Source of the DNA: Nonomuraea pusilla
GTDB taxonomy: Bacteria > Actinomycetota > Actinomycetes > Streptosporangiales > Streptosporangiaceae
Direction: 5' to 3'
Assembly: GCF_900109355.1 (NCBI RefSeq)
Contig: NZ_FOBF01000002.1
Coordinates: 372,001-436,000, forward strand
DNA length: 64,000 nt
The notes under the pieces are model-generated. The model worked only from the letters and a program-made list of their open reading frames with translations, did no database searches and was not told the origin of the DNA. A program made the position numbers and the translations under genes. Below, piece by piece: positions 53,329 to 62,500 of this stretch (the first letter of the stretch is position 1; each line of letters starts with the position of its first letter).

Positions 53329-55278
53329 ATGACGACAGCCGCCGCACCGTCCTCGGCCGCGCTCGCCCTCGACGCCGCCTGCGACCACCTGCTGGCCCTC
53401 CAGGAGCCCGCCGGGTGGTGGAAGGGCGAGCTCCAGACGAACGTCACCATGGATGCCGAGGACCTCCTCCTGCGCGAGTTCCTCGGCGTGCGCAGGCCGC
53501 GCGACACCGAGGAGGCCGCCCGCTGGATCCGCTCCCAGCAGCGCGACGACGGCACCTGGGCCACCTTCCACGGCGGTCCCGGCGACGTGTCCACCACGGT
53601 GGAGGCGTACGCGGCGCTGCGGCTGGCCGGCGACCCGGCCGACGCCGCCCACATGCGGGCCGCCGCCCGGTTCGTCCTGGACGCGGGCGGCATCGAGGCG
53701 AGCAGGGTGTTCACCCGCATCTGGCTGGCCCTGTTCGGCCAGTGGAGCTGGCGCGACCTGCCCGTCCTGCCGCCCGAGATGATGTTCCTGCCGCCGTGGT
53801 TCCCGCTCAACGTCTACGACTGGGCGTGCTGGGCCAGGCAGACCATCGTCCCGCTGACGATCGTCAGCGCCGCGCGCCCGGTGCGGCCGCTGCCGTTCAC
53901 ACTGGACGAGCTGCGCACGGGACGGCGCGTGCGGCGGGCGCCGCGCGGCGGCTGGGAGGCCGCGTTCGCCGCGCTCGACCGGGCGCTGCACCGCTACGAG
54001 CGCCGCCCGGTGCCCGGACTGCGGCGCGCCGCGGTGCGGCGCGCCGCCGAGTGGATCGTCGCGCGGCAGGAGCGCGACGGGTCCTGGGGCGGCATCCAGC
54101 CGCCGTGGGTGTACTCCCTCATCGCGCTGCGGCTGTGCGGCTACGGCCTCGACCACCCGGTGATGCGCAAGGGCCTCGACGGTCTGGAGCGCTTCATCAT
54201 CAGGGACGAGCAGGGACGCAGGCTGGAGGCGTGCCAGTCGCCCGTCTGGGACACCGTCCTCGCGATCAACGCGCTGCGCGACGCCGGGCTCCCGCCCGAC
54301 CACGCGGCGCTGGTCAAGGCGGCCGGCTGGGTGCTGGGCGAGGAGATCAGGGGGCCCGGCGACTGGAGCGTGCGGCGGCCGGGGCTGCGGCCCGGCGGGT
54401 GGGCGTTCGAGTTCGACAACGACGTCTACCCCGACGTGGACGACACCGCCGAGGCCGTGCTCGCGCTGCGGCGCGTGGACCACCCCGACGTCCGCCCGGC
54501 CGTCGAGCGGGCCGTGACCTGGATGGCGGGCATGGTCTCGCGCGACGGCGGCTTCGCCGCCTTCGACGCCGACAACACCCGCACCCTGTGCACGCGGCTG
54601 CCGTTCTGCGACTTCGGGGCCGTCATCGACCCGCCGTCGGCCGACGTCACCGCGCACACCGTCGAGGCGCTCGTCGCGGAGCCGCCCGCGCCGCCCGCCC
54701 GGCCCGACCTCGTGCGGCGCGCCGTCGTCTGGCTGCTGAAGGCGCAGGAGGAGGACGGCTCGTGGTTCGGCCGCTGGGGCGCCAACCACGTGTACGGCAC
54801 GGGCGCCGTGGTGCCCGCGCTCGTCGCCGCCGGGGTGCGCACGGACGCCCGGTGCGTGCGCCGCGCCGTGGCCTGGCTGGAGTCGCACCAGAACGACGAC
54901 GGCGGCTGGGGCGAGGACATGCGCTCCTACACCGACCCCTCCTGGATCGGGCGGGGCGCGTCCACGCCGTCGCAGACCGCCTGGGCGCTGCTGGCCCTGC
55001 TGGCCGCGGGAGAGCGGTCGGAGGCGGTGGAGCGCGGCGTCGCCTGGCTCGTCTCCCACCAGCGTCCCGACGGCACCTGGGACGAGCCGTTCTTCACCGG
55101 CACCGGGTTCCCCGGCGACTTCTCGATCAACTACCACCTGTACCGCCTCGTCTTCCCGATCAGCGCACTCGGCCGGTACGTCGCCGCGGTGGGCGCCACG
55201 GCGCAGCCTCACGAGACGGCCGTGGCGGAGCAGGCCGGGCACAGCGAGGCCGGCGGGACGCGGACGGTCGCCCCGTGA
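53329..55278 (+). CDS. shc: squalene-hopene cyclase
   Basis: 649 residues, starting 1 bp after the previous stop. The acid motif is DVDD at 369-372 (YPDVDDTAEAVLAL), as in class II triterpene cyclases. At least four QW repeats are visible (QERDGSWGG, QEEDGSWFGRWG, QNDDGGWGED, QRPDGTWDE). It is a monotopic membrane enzyme turning squalene into hopene/hopanol. A short C-terminal extension (TAVAEQAGHSEAGGT) is not conserved. hpnG overlaps its end by 4 bp. Confidence 0.96.
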   Translation: MTTAAAPSSAALALDAACDHLLALQEPAGWWKGELQTNVTMDAEDLLLREFLGVRRPRDTEEAARWIRSQQRDDGTWATFHGGPGDVSTTVEAYAALRLAGDPADAAHMRAAARFVLDAGGIEASRVFTRIWLALFGQWSWRDLPVLPPEMMFLPPWFPLNVYDWACWARQTIVPLTIVSAARPVRPLPFTLDELRTGRRVRRAPRGGWEAAFAALDRALHRYERRPVPGLRRAAVRRAAEWIVARQERDGSWGGIQPPWVYSLIALRLCGYGLDHPVMRKGLDGLERFIIRDEQGRRLEACQSPVWDTVLAINALRDAGLPPDHAALVKAAGWVLGEEIRGPGDWSVRRPGLRPGGWAFEFDNDVYPDVDDTAEAVLALRRVDHPDVRPAVERAVTWMAGMVSRDGGFAAFDADNTRTLCTRLPFCDFGAVIDPPSADVTAHTVEALVAEPPAPPARPDLVRRAVVWLLKAQEEDGSWFGRWGANHVYGTGAVVPALVAAGVRTDARCVRRAVAWLESHQNDDGGWGEDMRSYTDPSWIGRGASTPSQTAWALLALLAAGERSEAVERGVAWLVSHQRPDGTWDEPFFTGTGFPGDFSINYHLYRLVFPISALGRYVAAVGATAQPHETAVAEQAGHSEAGGTRTVAP

Positions 55279-55958
55279 GCGGGCTGCTGGTCTTCACCGC
55301 CCTGGGCCTGGAGGCGCGGGCCCTGCGGGAGGGCCTGCCGTCCATGCCGGGCGGGGCGAAGGTCGTCCGCACCGGGATGGGCCCGCGCAACGCCGCGGCT
55401 TACGCGGCGCGGGCCCTGACGGCCTCCCGCGAGCCGGTGGCCGGGCGGCCGGGCGCCGTGGCGGTGGCGGGGGTCGGCGGGGCGCTCGACCGGCGGCTGC
55501 GGCCCGGCGACGTGGTGGTGGCGAGCGAGGTCTGGTGGGACGGGCAGACGCTGCCCTGCCCGTCGGCCCGCCTGCTGCAGGCCGAGCTGGCCCGCGCGGG
55601 CGTGCCGGTCGTCACCGGGCCGCTGGTCACGTCCGGCCACCTCGTCTCGGGGGCGGAACGCGGCGGCCTGGCGGCGCGCGGGGCGCTCGTCGTGGACATG
55701 GAGTCGGGCCCCGTCGCGGCCGCCTGCGCCGAGGCGGCGCCCGGCGGCGGCCTGCCGTTCGCGGCGGTACGGATCGTCGTCGACACCCCGGACGTCCCGC
55801 TGCTGCGTCCCGCGACGCTGCGCGGCGGCGCGCGGGCCCTGCGGACGCTGCGTCGCGCCGGCAGGCCGCTCGCCCGCTGGGCGCTCGCCCAGCTCATCAC
55901 CCCGGCAGGCGCGGACGGCGCGGCCGGGGCCCACCAGGAGGAGGTGCGGAGCATATGA
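55275..55958 (+). CDS. hpnG: HpnG-like nucleoside phosphorylase
   Basis: 227 residues from a GTG overlapping shc (GTGA). [38 protein letters not shown] and the catalytic ALVVDMESGPVAAA motif identify the MTA/SAH-nucleosidase-like phosphorylase of hopanoid clusters. HpnG removes adenine from adenosylhopane, giving ribosylhopane or its phosphate on the way to bacteriohopanetetrol. hpnH overlaps by 4 bp. Confidence 0.88.
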   Translation: MSGLLVFTALGLEARALREGLPSMPGGAKVVRTGMGPRNAAAYAARALTASREPVAGRPGAVAVAGVGGALDRRLRPGDVVVASEVWWDGQTLPCPSARLLQAELARAGVPVVTGPLVTSGHLVSGAERGGLAARGALVVDMESGPVAAACAEAAPGGGLPFAAVRIVVDTPDVPLLRPATLRGGARALRTLRRAGRPLARWALAQLITPAGADGAAGAHQEEVRSI

Positions 55959-56959
55959 GCATGCCCGTCCGCCAGGCGCTGCGCATCGGCGGCTACATCC
56001 TCGGCCAGCGGGTGCGCGGGCGCGCGAAGTTCCCGCTGCTGCTGGAGCTGGAGCCGCTGTTCGCGTGCAACCTGAAGTGCGCCGGCTGCGGCAAGATCCA
56101 GCACCCGGCCGACGTGCTGAAGCGCCGCATGCCGGTGGAGCAGGCCGTGGCCGCGGTCGAGGAGTGCGGCGCGCCGATGGTGTCGATCGCCGGGGGCGAA
56201 CCGCTCATGCACCCGGAGATCGGCGAGATGGTACGCCGCCTCGTCGCCATGAAGAGGTACGTGTTCCTCTGCACGAACGCCCTGCTCATCCCGAAGAAGA
56301 TCGACCAGTTCGAGCCGTCGCCGTACTTCGCCTGGACCGTCCACATCGACGGCCTGCGGGAGCGGCACGACGCGTCGGTGTGCAAGGAGGGCGTGTTCGA
56401 CCAGGTGGTGGAGGCCGTCAGGGAGTGCAGGAGGCGCGGCTTCCGCGTCACCACGAACACCACGTTCTTCAACACCGACAGCCCGCAGACCGTCATCGAC
56501 GTGCTCGACTACCTCAACGACGACCTGCGCGTGGACGAGATGATGATCTCCCCCGGGTACGCCTACGAGAAGGCGCCCGACCAGGAGCACTTCCTGGGCG
56601 TGCAGGAGACCAGGGCGCTGTTCCGCAAGGCGTTCTCGGGCGGGAACCGGCGCAGGTGGAGGTTCAACCACACGCCGCTGTTCCTCGACTTCCTGGAGGG
56701 CAGGGCCGACTTCGCCTGCACGGCGTGGGCGATCCCGTCGTACTCGCTGTTCGGCTGGCAGCGGCCCTGCTACCTCATGGCGGACGGCTACGCGGCGAGC
56801 TACCGCGAGCTGGTCGAGGACACCGACTGGGACTCCTACGGGCGGGGGCGCGACCCGCGCTGCGCCAACTGCATGGCGCACTGCGGCTACGAGCCGACGG
56901 CCGTGTTCGCCACGCTGTCGTCGCTGAAGGAGTCGCTGCGGGCGATCAGAGGCGGCTGA
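55955..56959 (+). CDS. hpnH: HpnH, adenosyl-hopene synthase (radical SAM)
   Basis: 334 residues, ATGA overlap with hpnG. The 4Fe-4S motif is CNLKCAGC (CxxxCxxC) near residues 37-45 in LEPLFACNLKCAGCGKIQHP; GGEPLMHPEIGEMVRRL binds SAM, and C-terminal cysteines (CANCMAHCGYEP) may bind a second cluster or stabilise the protein. HpnH joins the 5'-deoxyadenosyl group to diploptene. It is the last gene of the operon; ispG, dxs and the aminotransferase hpnO seen in other clusters do not follow. Confidence 0.95.
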   Translation: MSMPVRQALRIGGYILGQRVRGRAKFPLLLELEPLFACNLKCAGCGKIQHPADVLKRRMPVEQAVAAVEECGAPMVSIAGGEPLMHPEIGEMVRRLVAMKRYVFLCTNALLIPKKIDQFEPSPYFAWTVHIDGLRERHDASVCKEGVFDQVVEAVRECRRRGFRVTTNTTFFNTDSPQTVIDVLDYLNDDLRVDEMMISPGYAYEKAPDQEHFLGVQETRALFRKAFSGGNRRRWRFNHTPLFLDFLEGRADFACTAWAIPSYSLFGWQRPCYLMADGYAASYRELVEDTDWDSYGRGRDPRCANCMAHCGYEPTAVFATLSSLKESLRAIRGG

Positions 56960-57115
56960 ACCCCTCCCGCTCGGGGGCAGGCGCGGGAGAGCCGGTCGCA
57001 TCCTGCGCCATTACTTCCGGGATTCGTTTCGTTGCGGGAACCGGCACCCCCGCCGCTACCGTCTGCGTAGCGGCCGGTGACGTCATCGCCGGCCCCGTCG
57101 AACGGAGCATCCGTG

Positions 57116-58621
57116 ATGAACGCCGATGTGATCGTCGTCGGAGCCGGGCCGACCGGGCTCCTGCTCGCCGCGGAACTGGGCCTCGCCGGCGTGCGCGCCG
57201 TGGTCGTCGAACGGCTGGCGCGGCGCAGCGGGCAGTCCAAGGCGCTCGGCATCCAGCCCCGCTCCGCGGAGGCGCTCGACCTGCGAGGCCTCCTGGAACC
57301 CCTCATGGACCGGGCGATCCAGCGGGTGGACGGCGGGCATTTCGCCGGGCTTCGGCTGGACTACACCGCCTGGAACACCCGGCACCCGTACTCGATCGGC
57401 ATCCCCCAGGGGCGCGTCGAGGCGCTGCTCGAGGAACGGCTCGGCGAGCTGGACGTTCAGGTCCTGCGCGGACACGAGGTGACCGCGCTGTCGCAGGACG
57501 CCGACGGGGTCGAGGCGACTCTGCTCGGGCCCGGGGGCGAGTCACGGCTCACGGCCCGTTTCCTGGTGGGCTGCGACGGCGGGCGCAGCACCGTCCGCCG
57601 GCTGCTGGGCATCGGCTTTCCCGGCCTGGACGGGAAGCTGCTCTCGGTGGTCGCCGACATCACGATCTCCGACCCGGACGGCGCCGTGCCGGAGACCTGG
57701 ACCCTGCCCGTCATGACGCCCGACAAGACCGGCAAGGGGTACATCGCCCCCATCGGCGACGGCGTCCACCGGTTCCTGTTCTATGGGGCCGAGCAGCAGC
57801 GACTCTCCCGCGACGCCCCCATCACCGAGGAGGAGGTGCGGCGGGCCCTGCAGCACGAGTTCGGCCCGGGGGTCAGGCTCACGGGCGTGCGATGGGCCTC
57901 CCGGTTCACCGACGCCTCGCGCCAGGTCGAGCGGTACCGTCACGGGCGCATCCTGCTCGCCGGAGACGCCGCGCACATCCACTCGCCCTCCGGCGGGCAG
58001 GGACTCAACCTCGGTCTGCAGGACGCGTTCAACCTCGGGTGGAAGCTCGCGGCGGAGACCGCCGGGTGGGCGCACGACGGACTGCTCGACACCTACCACT
58101 CCGAACGGCATCCGGTCGCCGCACGCGTCCTCGCCAACACCCGCGCCCAAGCCGTCCTGCTCGTCCACGACGAGGAGAACCTGGCCCTGCGCGGCATCAT
58201 GGAGGAGCTCCTCCGGGTGCCGGAGGCCAACCGGATCGTCGCCGGCATGATCTCGGGGCTGGACATCCGCCACGACCTGCCCGGTCGCCCCCACCACCTG
58301 CTGGGGCGCCACGTCCCCAACCTCGACCTGGTGACGGCGTCCGGCCCCGAGCGCGTGGCGCGGCTGCTGCGCGACGGCCGCGGCCTGCTGCTGTCGACCG
58401 CCGACGAGGCCACGTTCGCGAAGGCCGCCGAGCCGTGGTCGGCCAGGATCGGCCGGGCGCACGCGCAGGCCGAGCTCGGTGCGGACGCCGTGCTGGTACG
58501 GCCCGACGGCTACGTCTGCTGGGCCGGTTCGGTCGCCGACGTCTCCGGCCTCGCCGACGCCCTGGCGCGGTGGGCGGGCGCACCCGCGCGGCCGTCCTCG
58601 CCGGTGACCACCCCTGAATGA
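57116..58621 (+). CDS. Rox-like rifampicin monooxygenase (FAD-dependent)
   Basis: 501 residues from the ATG at 57116, nine bases after GGAG. FAD motifs: VIVVGAGPTGLLLAAELGLA, FLVGCDGGRSTVRRLLGI and LLAGDAAHIHSPSGGQGLNL. Its C-terminal half (ERHPVAARVLANTRAQAVLL, LLRDGRGLLLS) follows the Rox rifampicin monooxygenases closely, as I recall the Nocardia sequence, although other aromatic hydroxylases are possible. Rox hydroxylates and linearises the rifamycin ansa bridge. It lies 3.9 kb from a HelR-type gene. Not part of the hopanoid operon: a 156-bp gap separates them. Confidence 0.8.
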   Translation: MNADVIVVGAGPTGLLLAAELGLAGVRAVVVERLARRSGQSKALGIQPRSAEALDLRGLLEPLMDRAIQRVDGGHFAGLRLDYTAWNTRHPYSIGIPQGRVEALLEERLGELDVQVLRGHEVTALSQDADGVEATLLGPGGESRLTARFLVGCDGGRSTVRRLLGIGFPGLDGKLLSVVADITISDPDGAVPETWTLPVMTPDKTGKGYIAPIGDGVHRFLFYGAEQQRLSRDAPITEEEVRRALQHEFGPGVRLTGVRWASRFTDASRQVERYRHGRILLAGDAAHIHSPSGGQGLNLGLQDAFNLGWKLAAETAGWAHDGLLDTYHSERHPVAARVLANTRAQAVLLVHDEENLALRGIMEELLRVPEANRIVAGMISGLDIRHDLPGRPHHLLGRHVPNLDLVTASGPERVARLLRDGRGLLLSTADEATFAKAAEPWSARIGRAHAQAELGADAVLVRPDGYVCWAGSVADVSGLADALARWAGAPARPSSPVTTPE

Positions 58622-58651
58622 CGCACCGGGCGAGCGGGGCGACGGCCGGGT

Positions 58652-59377
58652 TCACAGCGGCTCTCCGAGGAAGTGGCGCGGGTCGCGGGTGTCGGCCTGG
58701 TCCATGGACAGCAGGACGAAGAAGTCGGCCGTGCCGAAGTCGCGGTCGTGGGCGGGCGCCCCGCACACCCACGCCCCCAGCCGCAGGTAGCCGCGCAGCA
58801 GCGGCGGCAGCACGAACCGGTCGGGACGCGGCGCGGCGCCGCCCCGCCACGGCTCGTACGGGCGCACCCGGTGCTCCTCGGGGCCCTGCGGCACCATCTC
58901 GACCACGCCCGCCGCGACGGCGCCGCCGTCGTCCAGCGGCACCGAGCAGCAGCCGGCCAGCCACCGGTGACCGCCGTCCACCATGTAGCGGGCGATGCCC
59001 GCCCACATCAGGGCGACCACCGCGCCGCTCCGGTGGCCGGGGTGGACGCAGGCGCGTCCCACCTCCACCAGGTCCTTCCTGATGGCGGTGAGGTTGCCGA
59101 GGTCGAACCTGCCGTCGGAGCACAGCCGGTCCGCACGCCCCGGCGGGAGCAGCCGGTACGTGCCGACCACCTCGTCGCCGCAGCGGACGAGGAGGTGGTC
59201 GCAGTAGGCGTCGAACCGGTCCACGTCGAGCCCGGAGACGGGGCTGTCGAGCCGCGCCCCCATCTCCTCGGCGAAGACCCGGTACCTGAGCCGCTGGGCG
59301 GCCCGCACGTCGGCGGGGCTCACCGCGAGGCCCACGCTGTAGGGGCCGGGAGTGCCGGTGGTGAGAGAGATCGTCAT
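58652..59377 (-). CDS. OlsB-like N-acyltransferase (GNAT fold)
   Basis: 241 residues from the ATG at 59377 (MTISLTTGTPGPYSVGLAVS). RLRYRVFAEEMGARLDSPVS, VGTYRLLPPGRADRL and VEVGRACVHPGHRSGAVVAL are the blocks of the ornithine-acyl-ACP N-acyltransferase OlsB (hemolysin-like acyltransferase). OlsB starts ornithine-lipid synthesis. Its usual partner OlsA (1-acyl-glycerol-phosphate acyltransferase type) is not beside it. It is convergent with the Rox-like gene. Confidence 0.8.
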   Translation of the reverse strand: MTISLTTGTPGPYSVGLAVSPADVRAAQRLRYRVFAEEMGARLDSPVSGLDVDRFDAYCDHLLVRCGDEVVGTYRLLPPGRADRLCSDGRFDLGNLTAIRKDLVEVGRACVHPGHRSGAVVALMWAGIARYMVDGGHRWLAGCCSVPLDDGGAVAAGVVEMVPQGPEEHRVRPYEPWRGGAAPRPDRFVLPPLLRGYLRLGAWVCGAPAHDRDFGTADFFVLLSMDQADTRDPRHFLGEPL

Positions 59378-59496
59378 GGGGGGCGCGTCCTTCCCTGGAG
59401 AGGTCCCGCGCCTATGGGGACACGCCGACATGACGGCCGACTCTCCCGTCGTGGGCAGCGAGGCGTCCGCGGGGTGAACCTCGTGCCACCGCGCCG

Positions 59497-60240
59497 CTAG
59501 CGGCGGCCGGAGCCGCCGAAGACACAGGCCAGGGCGCGGAACGGCCCCGGCGCGGCCCCTCTCAGCCGGGCCGGGAAGCGCAGCCAGCCCGGCGTGTACG
59601 TCTCGGCGCGCCCCCGCTCCACGGCGGCCACGACGGCGCGGGCCACCCGCTCAGCCGGGATGGGCGCGGGCCGGCGCCTGGCGTACGGGACGCCGCGCCG
59701 CGCGAAGAACGGCGTGTCCACGACGCCGGGCAGCACGACGGACACCCCGATGCCGTCGAGCTCGTAGCGCAGGCTCTCGGCGAACGCGATCAGCCCGGCC
59801 TTGGCCGAGGAGTACACGGCCTCGTCGCGCACGCCGACGGCCCCGGCGATGGAGGAGACGTACACGAGGTGGCCCCGGCCGCGTTCGATCATGGCGGGGA
59901 GCAGGAGCCTGGTCAGCTCGACGGGGGCGGTCAGGTTCGCGGCGATCAGGTGGGCGGCGGCCCCGTCGGGCATCGCGGCGACCGGGCCGGCCCAGCCCGC
60001 CCCCGCGCCGCTCACCAGGACGTCCACCGGTCCCGCCCAGCGGGCGAGCGCGGCGGCCTCGGTGACGAGGTCGGCGGTCAGCGCCTCGCCGCCGACCTCG
60101 GCCGCGACGGCGGCCAGCCTGCCGGGGTCGCGTCCGGTCAGCAGCAGCCGCGCGCCGGACGCCGCCATCGCCCTGGCCGTGGCCGCCCCGATGCCGGACG
60201 ACGCCCCTGTGACGAGCACGCGTGCACCTGCCAGCCTCAA
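59497..60240 (-). CDS. short-chain dehydrogenase/reductase
   Basis: 247 residues from a TTG at 60240, five bases after GGGAGGG; the frame stays open to an ATG at 60342, which would add 34 unconserved residues. Cofactor motif TGASSGIGAATARA, catalytic Ser of YVSSIAGAVG and YSSAKAGLIAFAESL (Tyr-x3-Lys). The reaction substrate is unknown; it resembles acyl-/ketoacyl-acting SDRs with a C-terminal basic tail (PYARRRPAPIPAERVARAVV). Next to an OlsB-like gene it may act on a lipid. Confidence 0.87.
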   Translation of the reverse strand: MRLAGARVLVTGASSGIGAATARAMAASGARLLLTGRDPGRLAAVAAEVGGEALTADLVTEAAALARWAGPVDVLVSGAGAGWAGPVAAMPDGAAAHLIAANLTAPVELTRLLLPAMIERGRGHLVYVSSIAGAVGVRDEAVYSSAKAGLIAFAESLRYELDGIGVSVVLPGVVDTPFFARRGVPYARRRPAPIPAERVARAVVAAVERGRAETYTPGWLRFPARLRGAAPGPFRALACVFGGSGRR

Positions 60241-60349
60241 CGGTTCCCTCCCCCTGCCGCTCCTCGGGGTCGTTCCCGCAGGCGGGGCCGGGTAAGCAGC
60301 CTGGGCTTGGCGTTCCCCCAGGTGAGCCCGGGTAAGCGTCATGGGCTCG

Positions 60350-61666
60350 TCAGGGGCGCAGGCGCCAGAGGGCGGCGCGGGAGTCCTCCCCGTACGGCTG
60401 GGTGCCGATCGAGCCGAGCGCGTAGAGCTCGCCGGTGCCGGGCCGGGCCACGAGGTCCTCGACGCTCGCCCGCCCGCCTCTCCGCACCGGCGGCCGCTCG
60501 CGCGTCCAGCGGCCCTCCGACAGGTGCCACAGCTCGTCCGGGACGCTCACCGCCCACAGCCCGCCCCTGCCGTCGGGGGCGGCGGCGGTGAAGCCCTTCC
60601 AGCCGTCGGGCCAGGAGGCGCCCACCACGCACGTCCACGTCCCGCCGGCGAGCCGCAGCGCGACGGACCGTCCGGGGAAGATGTCCTCCCCGTCCATGTG
60701 CTCGTGCTCCATCCACTGGAATGAGCCGAGCGCCCACCACTCCTGCGGCCCGGTGCGCACGACGGACTTCACCACGGTCCGGCCCTGGTCGGCGTGCACG
60801 GGTTCGGCGTCGGGCGGCAGGCCGAGCGCGGGCACCGGCACGGACTGCCAGGCGGCGCCGGTCCAGCGGGCGAGCGCGGACGACGCGTCGGGGTCCATCG
60901 GGTCGGCGAAGCCGATCGCCCACGGCTCGTCGCCGGGGCCGGTCAGGGCGTTGACGTGCAGGGGCAGCGGCGCGGAGCGCCAGGCGGCGCCGTCCCAGCG
61001 CGTCGAGCCTGTGCTCAGCGCGAGCCAGGGGCCGGCGGCGACGGGGCCGGCCCCCGTGTAGGCGCCGAGGCCGAGCGGGGTGGCGCGCCAGGCGGTGCCG
61101 TCCCAGACGGTGAGGGCGGGGGCGCCGTCGGCGGTGACCACCACCCAGGCGCGGTCGGCGGACGCGGCGCCGAGCGCTCTGACCTCCTGGGAGGAGGGAG
61201 CCGAGGGCGGCGCCCGCCATTCCCCGCCGTGCCAACGGCGCGGCTCGATCGCGCCACTCGCCCGGACGAACAGCGCCCAGAGGGCGCCGTCGGCGGTGGC
61301 GGCGCCCGCGCGCAGCGACGTCTCCTCGGGGGCGTCGTCCAGCCACGCGAGCTCCCACCCTGACGAGGCGGTGGCGGCCCGGAACCCGTCGTCGTGCCGG
61401 GACGTCACGGGGCAGTTCGCGGGAGTGGTGACGAGCGCGGGGGCGGTCGTGGTGGCCAGCGGCCCTGGGGTGGACGCGGCCGTGGACACCGACGGGGACG
61501 CCGCCGGGGACGCGCCGCCCTGGCGCGGTGAGCCCGCGCCGCAGGCGGACACGGCGACGCAGGCGGCGATCAGGACGGCGACCGCCGCCCTGACCTTGCC
61601 TGGCGCCGCTGCTCCCGGCCTGGGGAGCGGCCGGGCCGCCGGGGTGCCCGCGCTGCGCCGCCTCAT
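60350..61666 (-). CDS. putative lipoprotein with beta-propeller-like repeats
   Basis: 438 residues. A signal peptide with a lipobox (VLIAACVAVSACGAG, cleavage before Cys) marks it as an extracytoplasmic lipoprotein. A Ser/Thr/Pro/Ala-rich spacer follows, then Trp-rich repeats (AWVVVTADGAPALTVWDGTA, DELWHLSEGRW, ELYALGSIGTQ) that suggest a beta-propeller. No enzyme motif is seen. It may bind sugars or proteins at the cell surface. Confidence 0.8.
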   Translation of the reverse strand: MRRRSAGTPAARPLPRPGAAAPGKVRAAVAVLIAACVAVSACGAGSPRQGGASPAASPSVSTAASTPGPLATTTAPALVTTPANCPVTSRHDDGFRAATASSGWELAWLDDAPEETSLRAGAATADGALWALFVRASGAIEPRRWHGGEWRAPPSAPSSQEVRALGAASADRAWVVVTADGAPALTVWDGTAWRATPLGLGAYTGAGPVAAGPWLALSTGSTRWDGAAWRSAPLPLHVNALTGPGDEPWAIGFADPMDPDASSALARWTGAAWQSVPVPALGLPPDAEPVHADQGRTVVKSVVRTGPQEWWALGSFQWMEHEHMDGEDIFPGRSVALRLAGGTWTCVVGASWPDGWKGFTAAAPDGRGGLWAVSVPDELWHLSEGRWTRERPPVRRGGRASVEDLVARPGTGELYALGSIGTQPYGEDSRAALWRLRP

Positions 61667-61681
61667 CTCCGACCGGCCCGG

Positions 61682-62092
61682 TCAGCGCAGGTCGGAGACG
61701 GTGCCGCTGATCGTGGTGCCTTCGCGGGGGACGCTGTGGATGGACAGGTTCCCGCCGATCGCCGCGAACGCGTCGCGCATCGCCGTGAAGCCGCTGCCGG
61801 AGTCGGCGCTGGTGTAGCCCGCGCCGTTGTCGCTGATGGTCATGCGCAGCCCGCTCTTGCCGACGGTCACGGCGAGCGAGACGCTGCTCGCGCCGCTGTG
61901 CCGCTCGACGTTGGCGAGGGCCTCGTGCAGCACGGCCAGGACGCCCCGCGTGACCCGCTCGGGCACGTCGGCGGCGGGCAGCGCCCAGGTCTCCAGCGCG
62001 ATGCCAGTGCGCTCGGACCACTGGCCGGCGTACGTCTCGAGCTCCTGGGCCAGCGCGCACGCCGGCGGGGTGATCTTCTTGGTGCCCGTCAT
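61682..62092 (-). CDS. orphan histidine-kinase-type ATPase (HATPase_c)
   Basis: 136 residues from the ATG at 62092 (MTGTKKITPPACALAQELET). N-box HEALANVERHSGAS, G1 SDNGAGYTSA and G2 GSGFTAMRDAFAAIGGN fit the ATP-binding domain of NarL-type sensor kinases. The HisKA_3 dimerisation helix with its phosphorylatable His is missing, as is any sensor domain or response regulator. It may be a truncated kinase or an anti-sigma-like regulator. It lies upstream of, and divergent from, the HelR-type gene. Confidence 0.8.
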   Translation of the reverse strand: MTGTKKITPPACALAQELETYAGQWSERTGIALETWALPAADVPERVTRGVLAVLHEALANVERHSGASSVSLAVTVGKSGLRMTISDNGAGYTSADSGSGFTAMRDAFAAIGGNLSIHSVPREGTTISGTVSDLR

Positions 62093-62500
62093 GGCTGACA
62101 CCTCTTCCTCTCGGGCCGGACTGGGAGAAGTGTGCGCAGGGCGACGTTGAGTTGGCGTTTGTTCCATGTTGATCCGGCCCCGAAGTCTTCCCCGTCGCCT
62201 ACTTCGAAGGCAAGAGGATATCGACAATTCCTGGGAGCGATGATCACGCGAGGGGTCCGGTGTGACGGAGGACCGGACGGGCCCGGTGCGGGCCGGGGTC
62301 ACCGTGGTGGCCGCGGGAACCGCCTGGCGAGGGGAAAGGGGATGTCCGCTCCTTTCCACTCTCAAGCTATAGCGCACCGGGGGGCTTGCGGCAAGACCCT
62401 GGTCGTGCCGCACAATCGTCGGCCGAGCCCACCACCTGCGGAAACCGACGCCTTCGCGCGCGTGACGGGTCGCGAGCGACCCCATATCGGAGCTGATCAC
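62093..62500. other. 408-bp gap carrying the helR control region
   Basis: No gene is seen. It holds the start region of the divergent ATPase gene, an AT-rich patch (CTCAAGCTATAGCGCACC, 62361-62378) and the RAE-like inverted repeat at 62381-62399 before helR. No second copy of that element is present. Confidence 0.6.
62381..62399 (+). promoter_or_regulatory. rifamycin-associated element (RAE)-like inverted repeat
   Basis: GGGGCTTGCGGCAAGACCC contains CTTGC-G-GCAAG as a perfect dyad inside a GGG...CCC frame. It fits the published 19-bp rifamycin-associated element as I recall it. TTGCGG within it is also a -35; CACAAT, 19 bp further, is a fair -10. It lies 102 bp before the HelR-type start codon. 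Confidence 0.8.
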
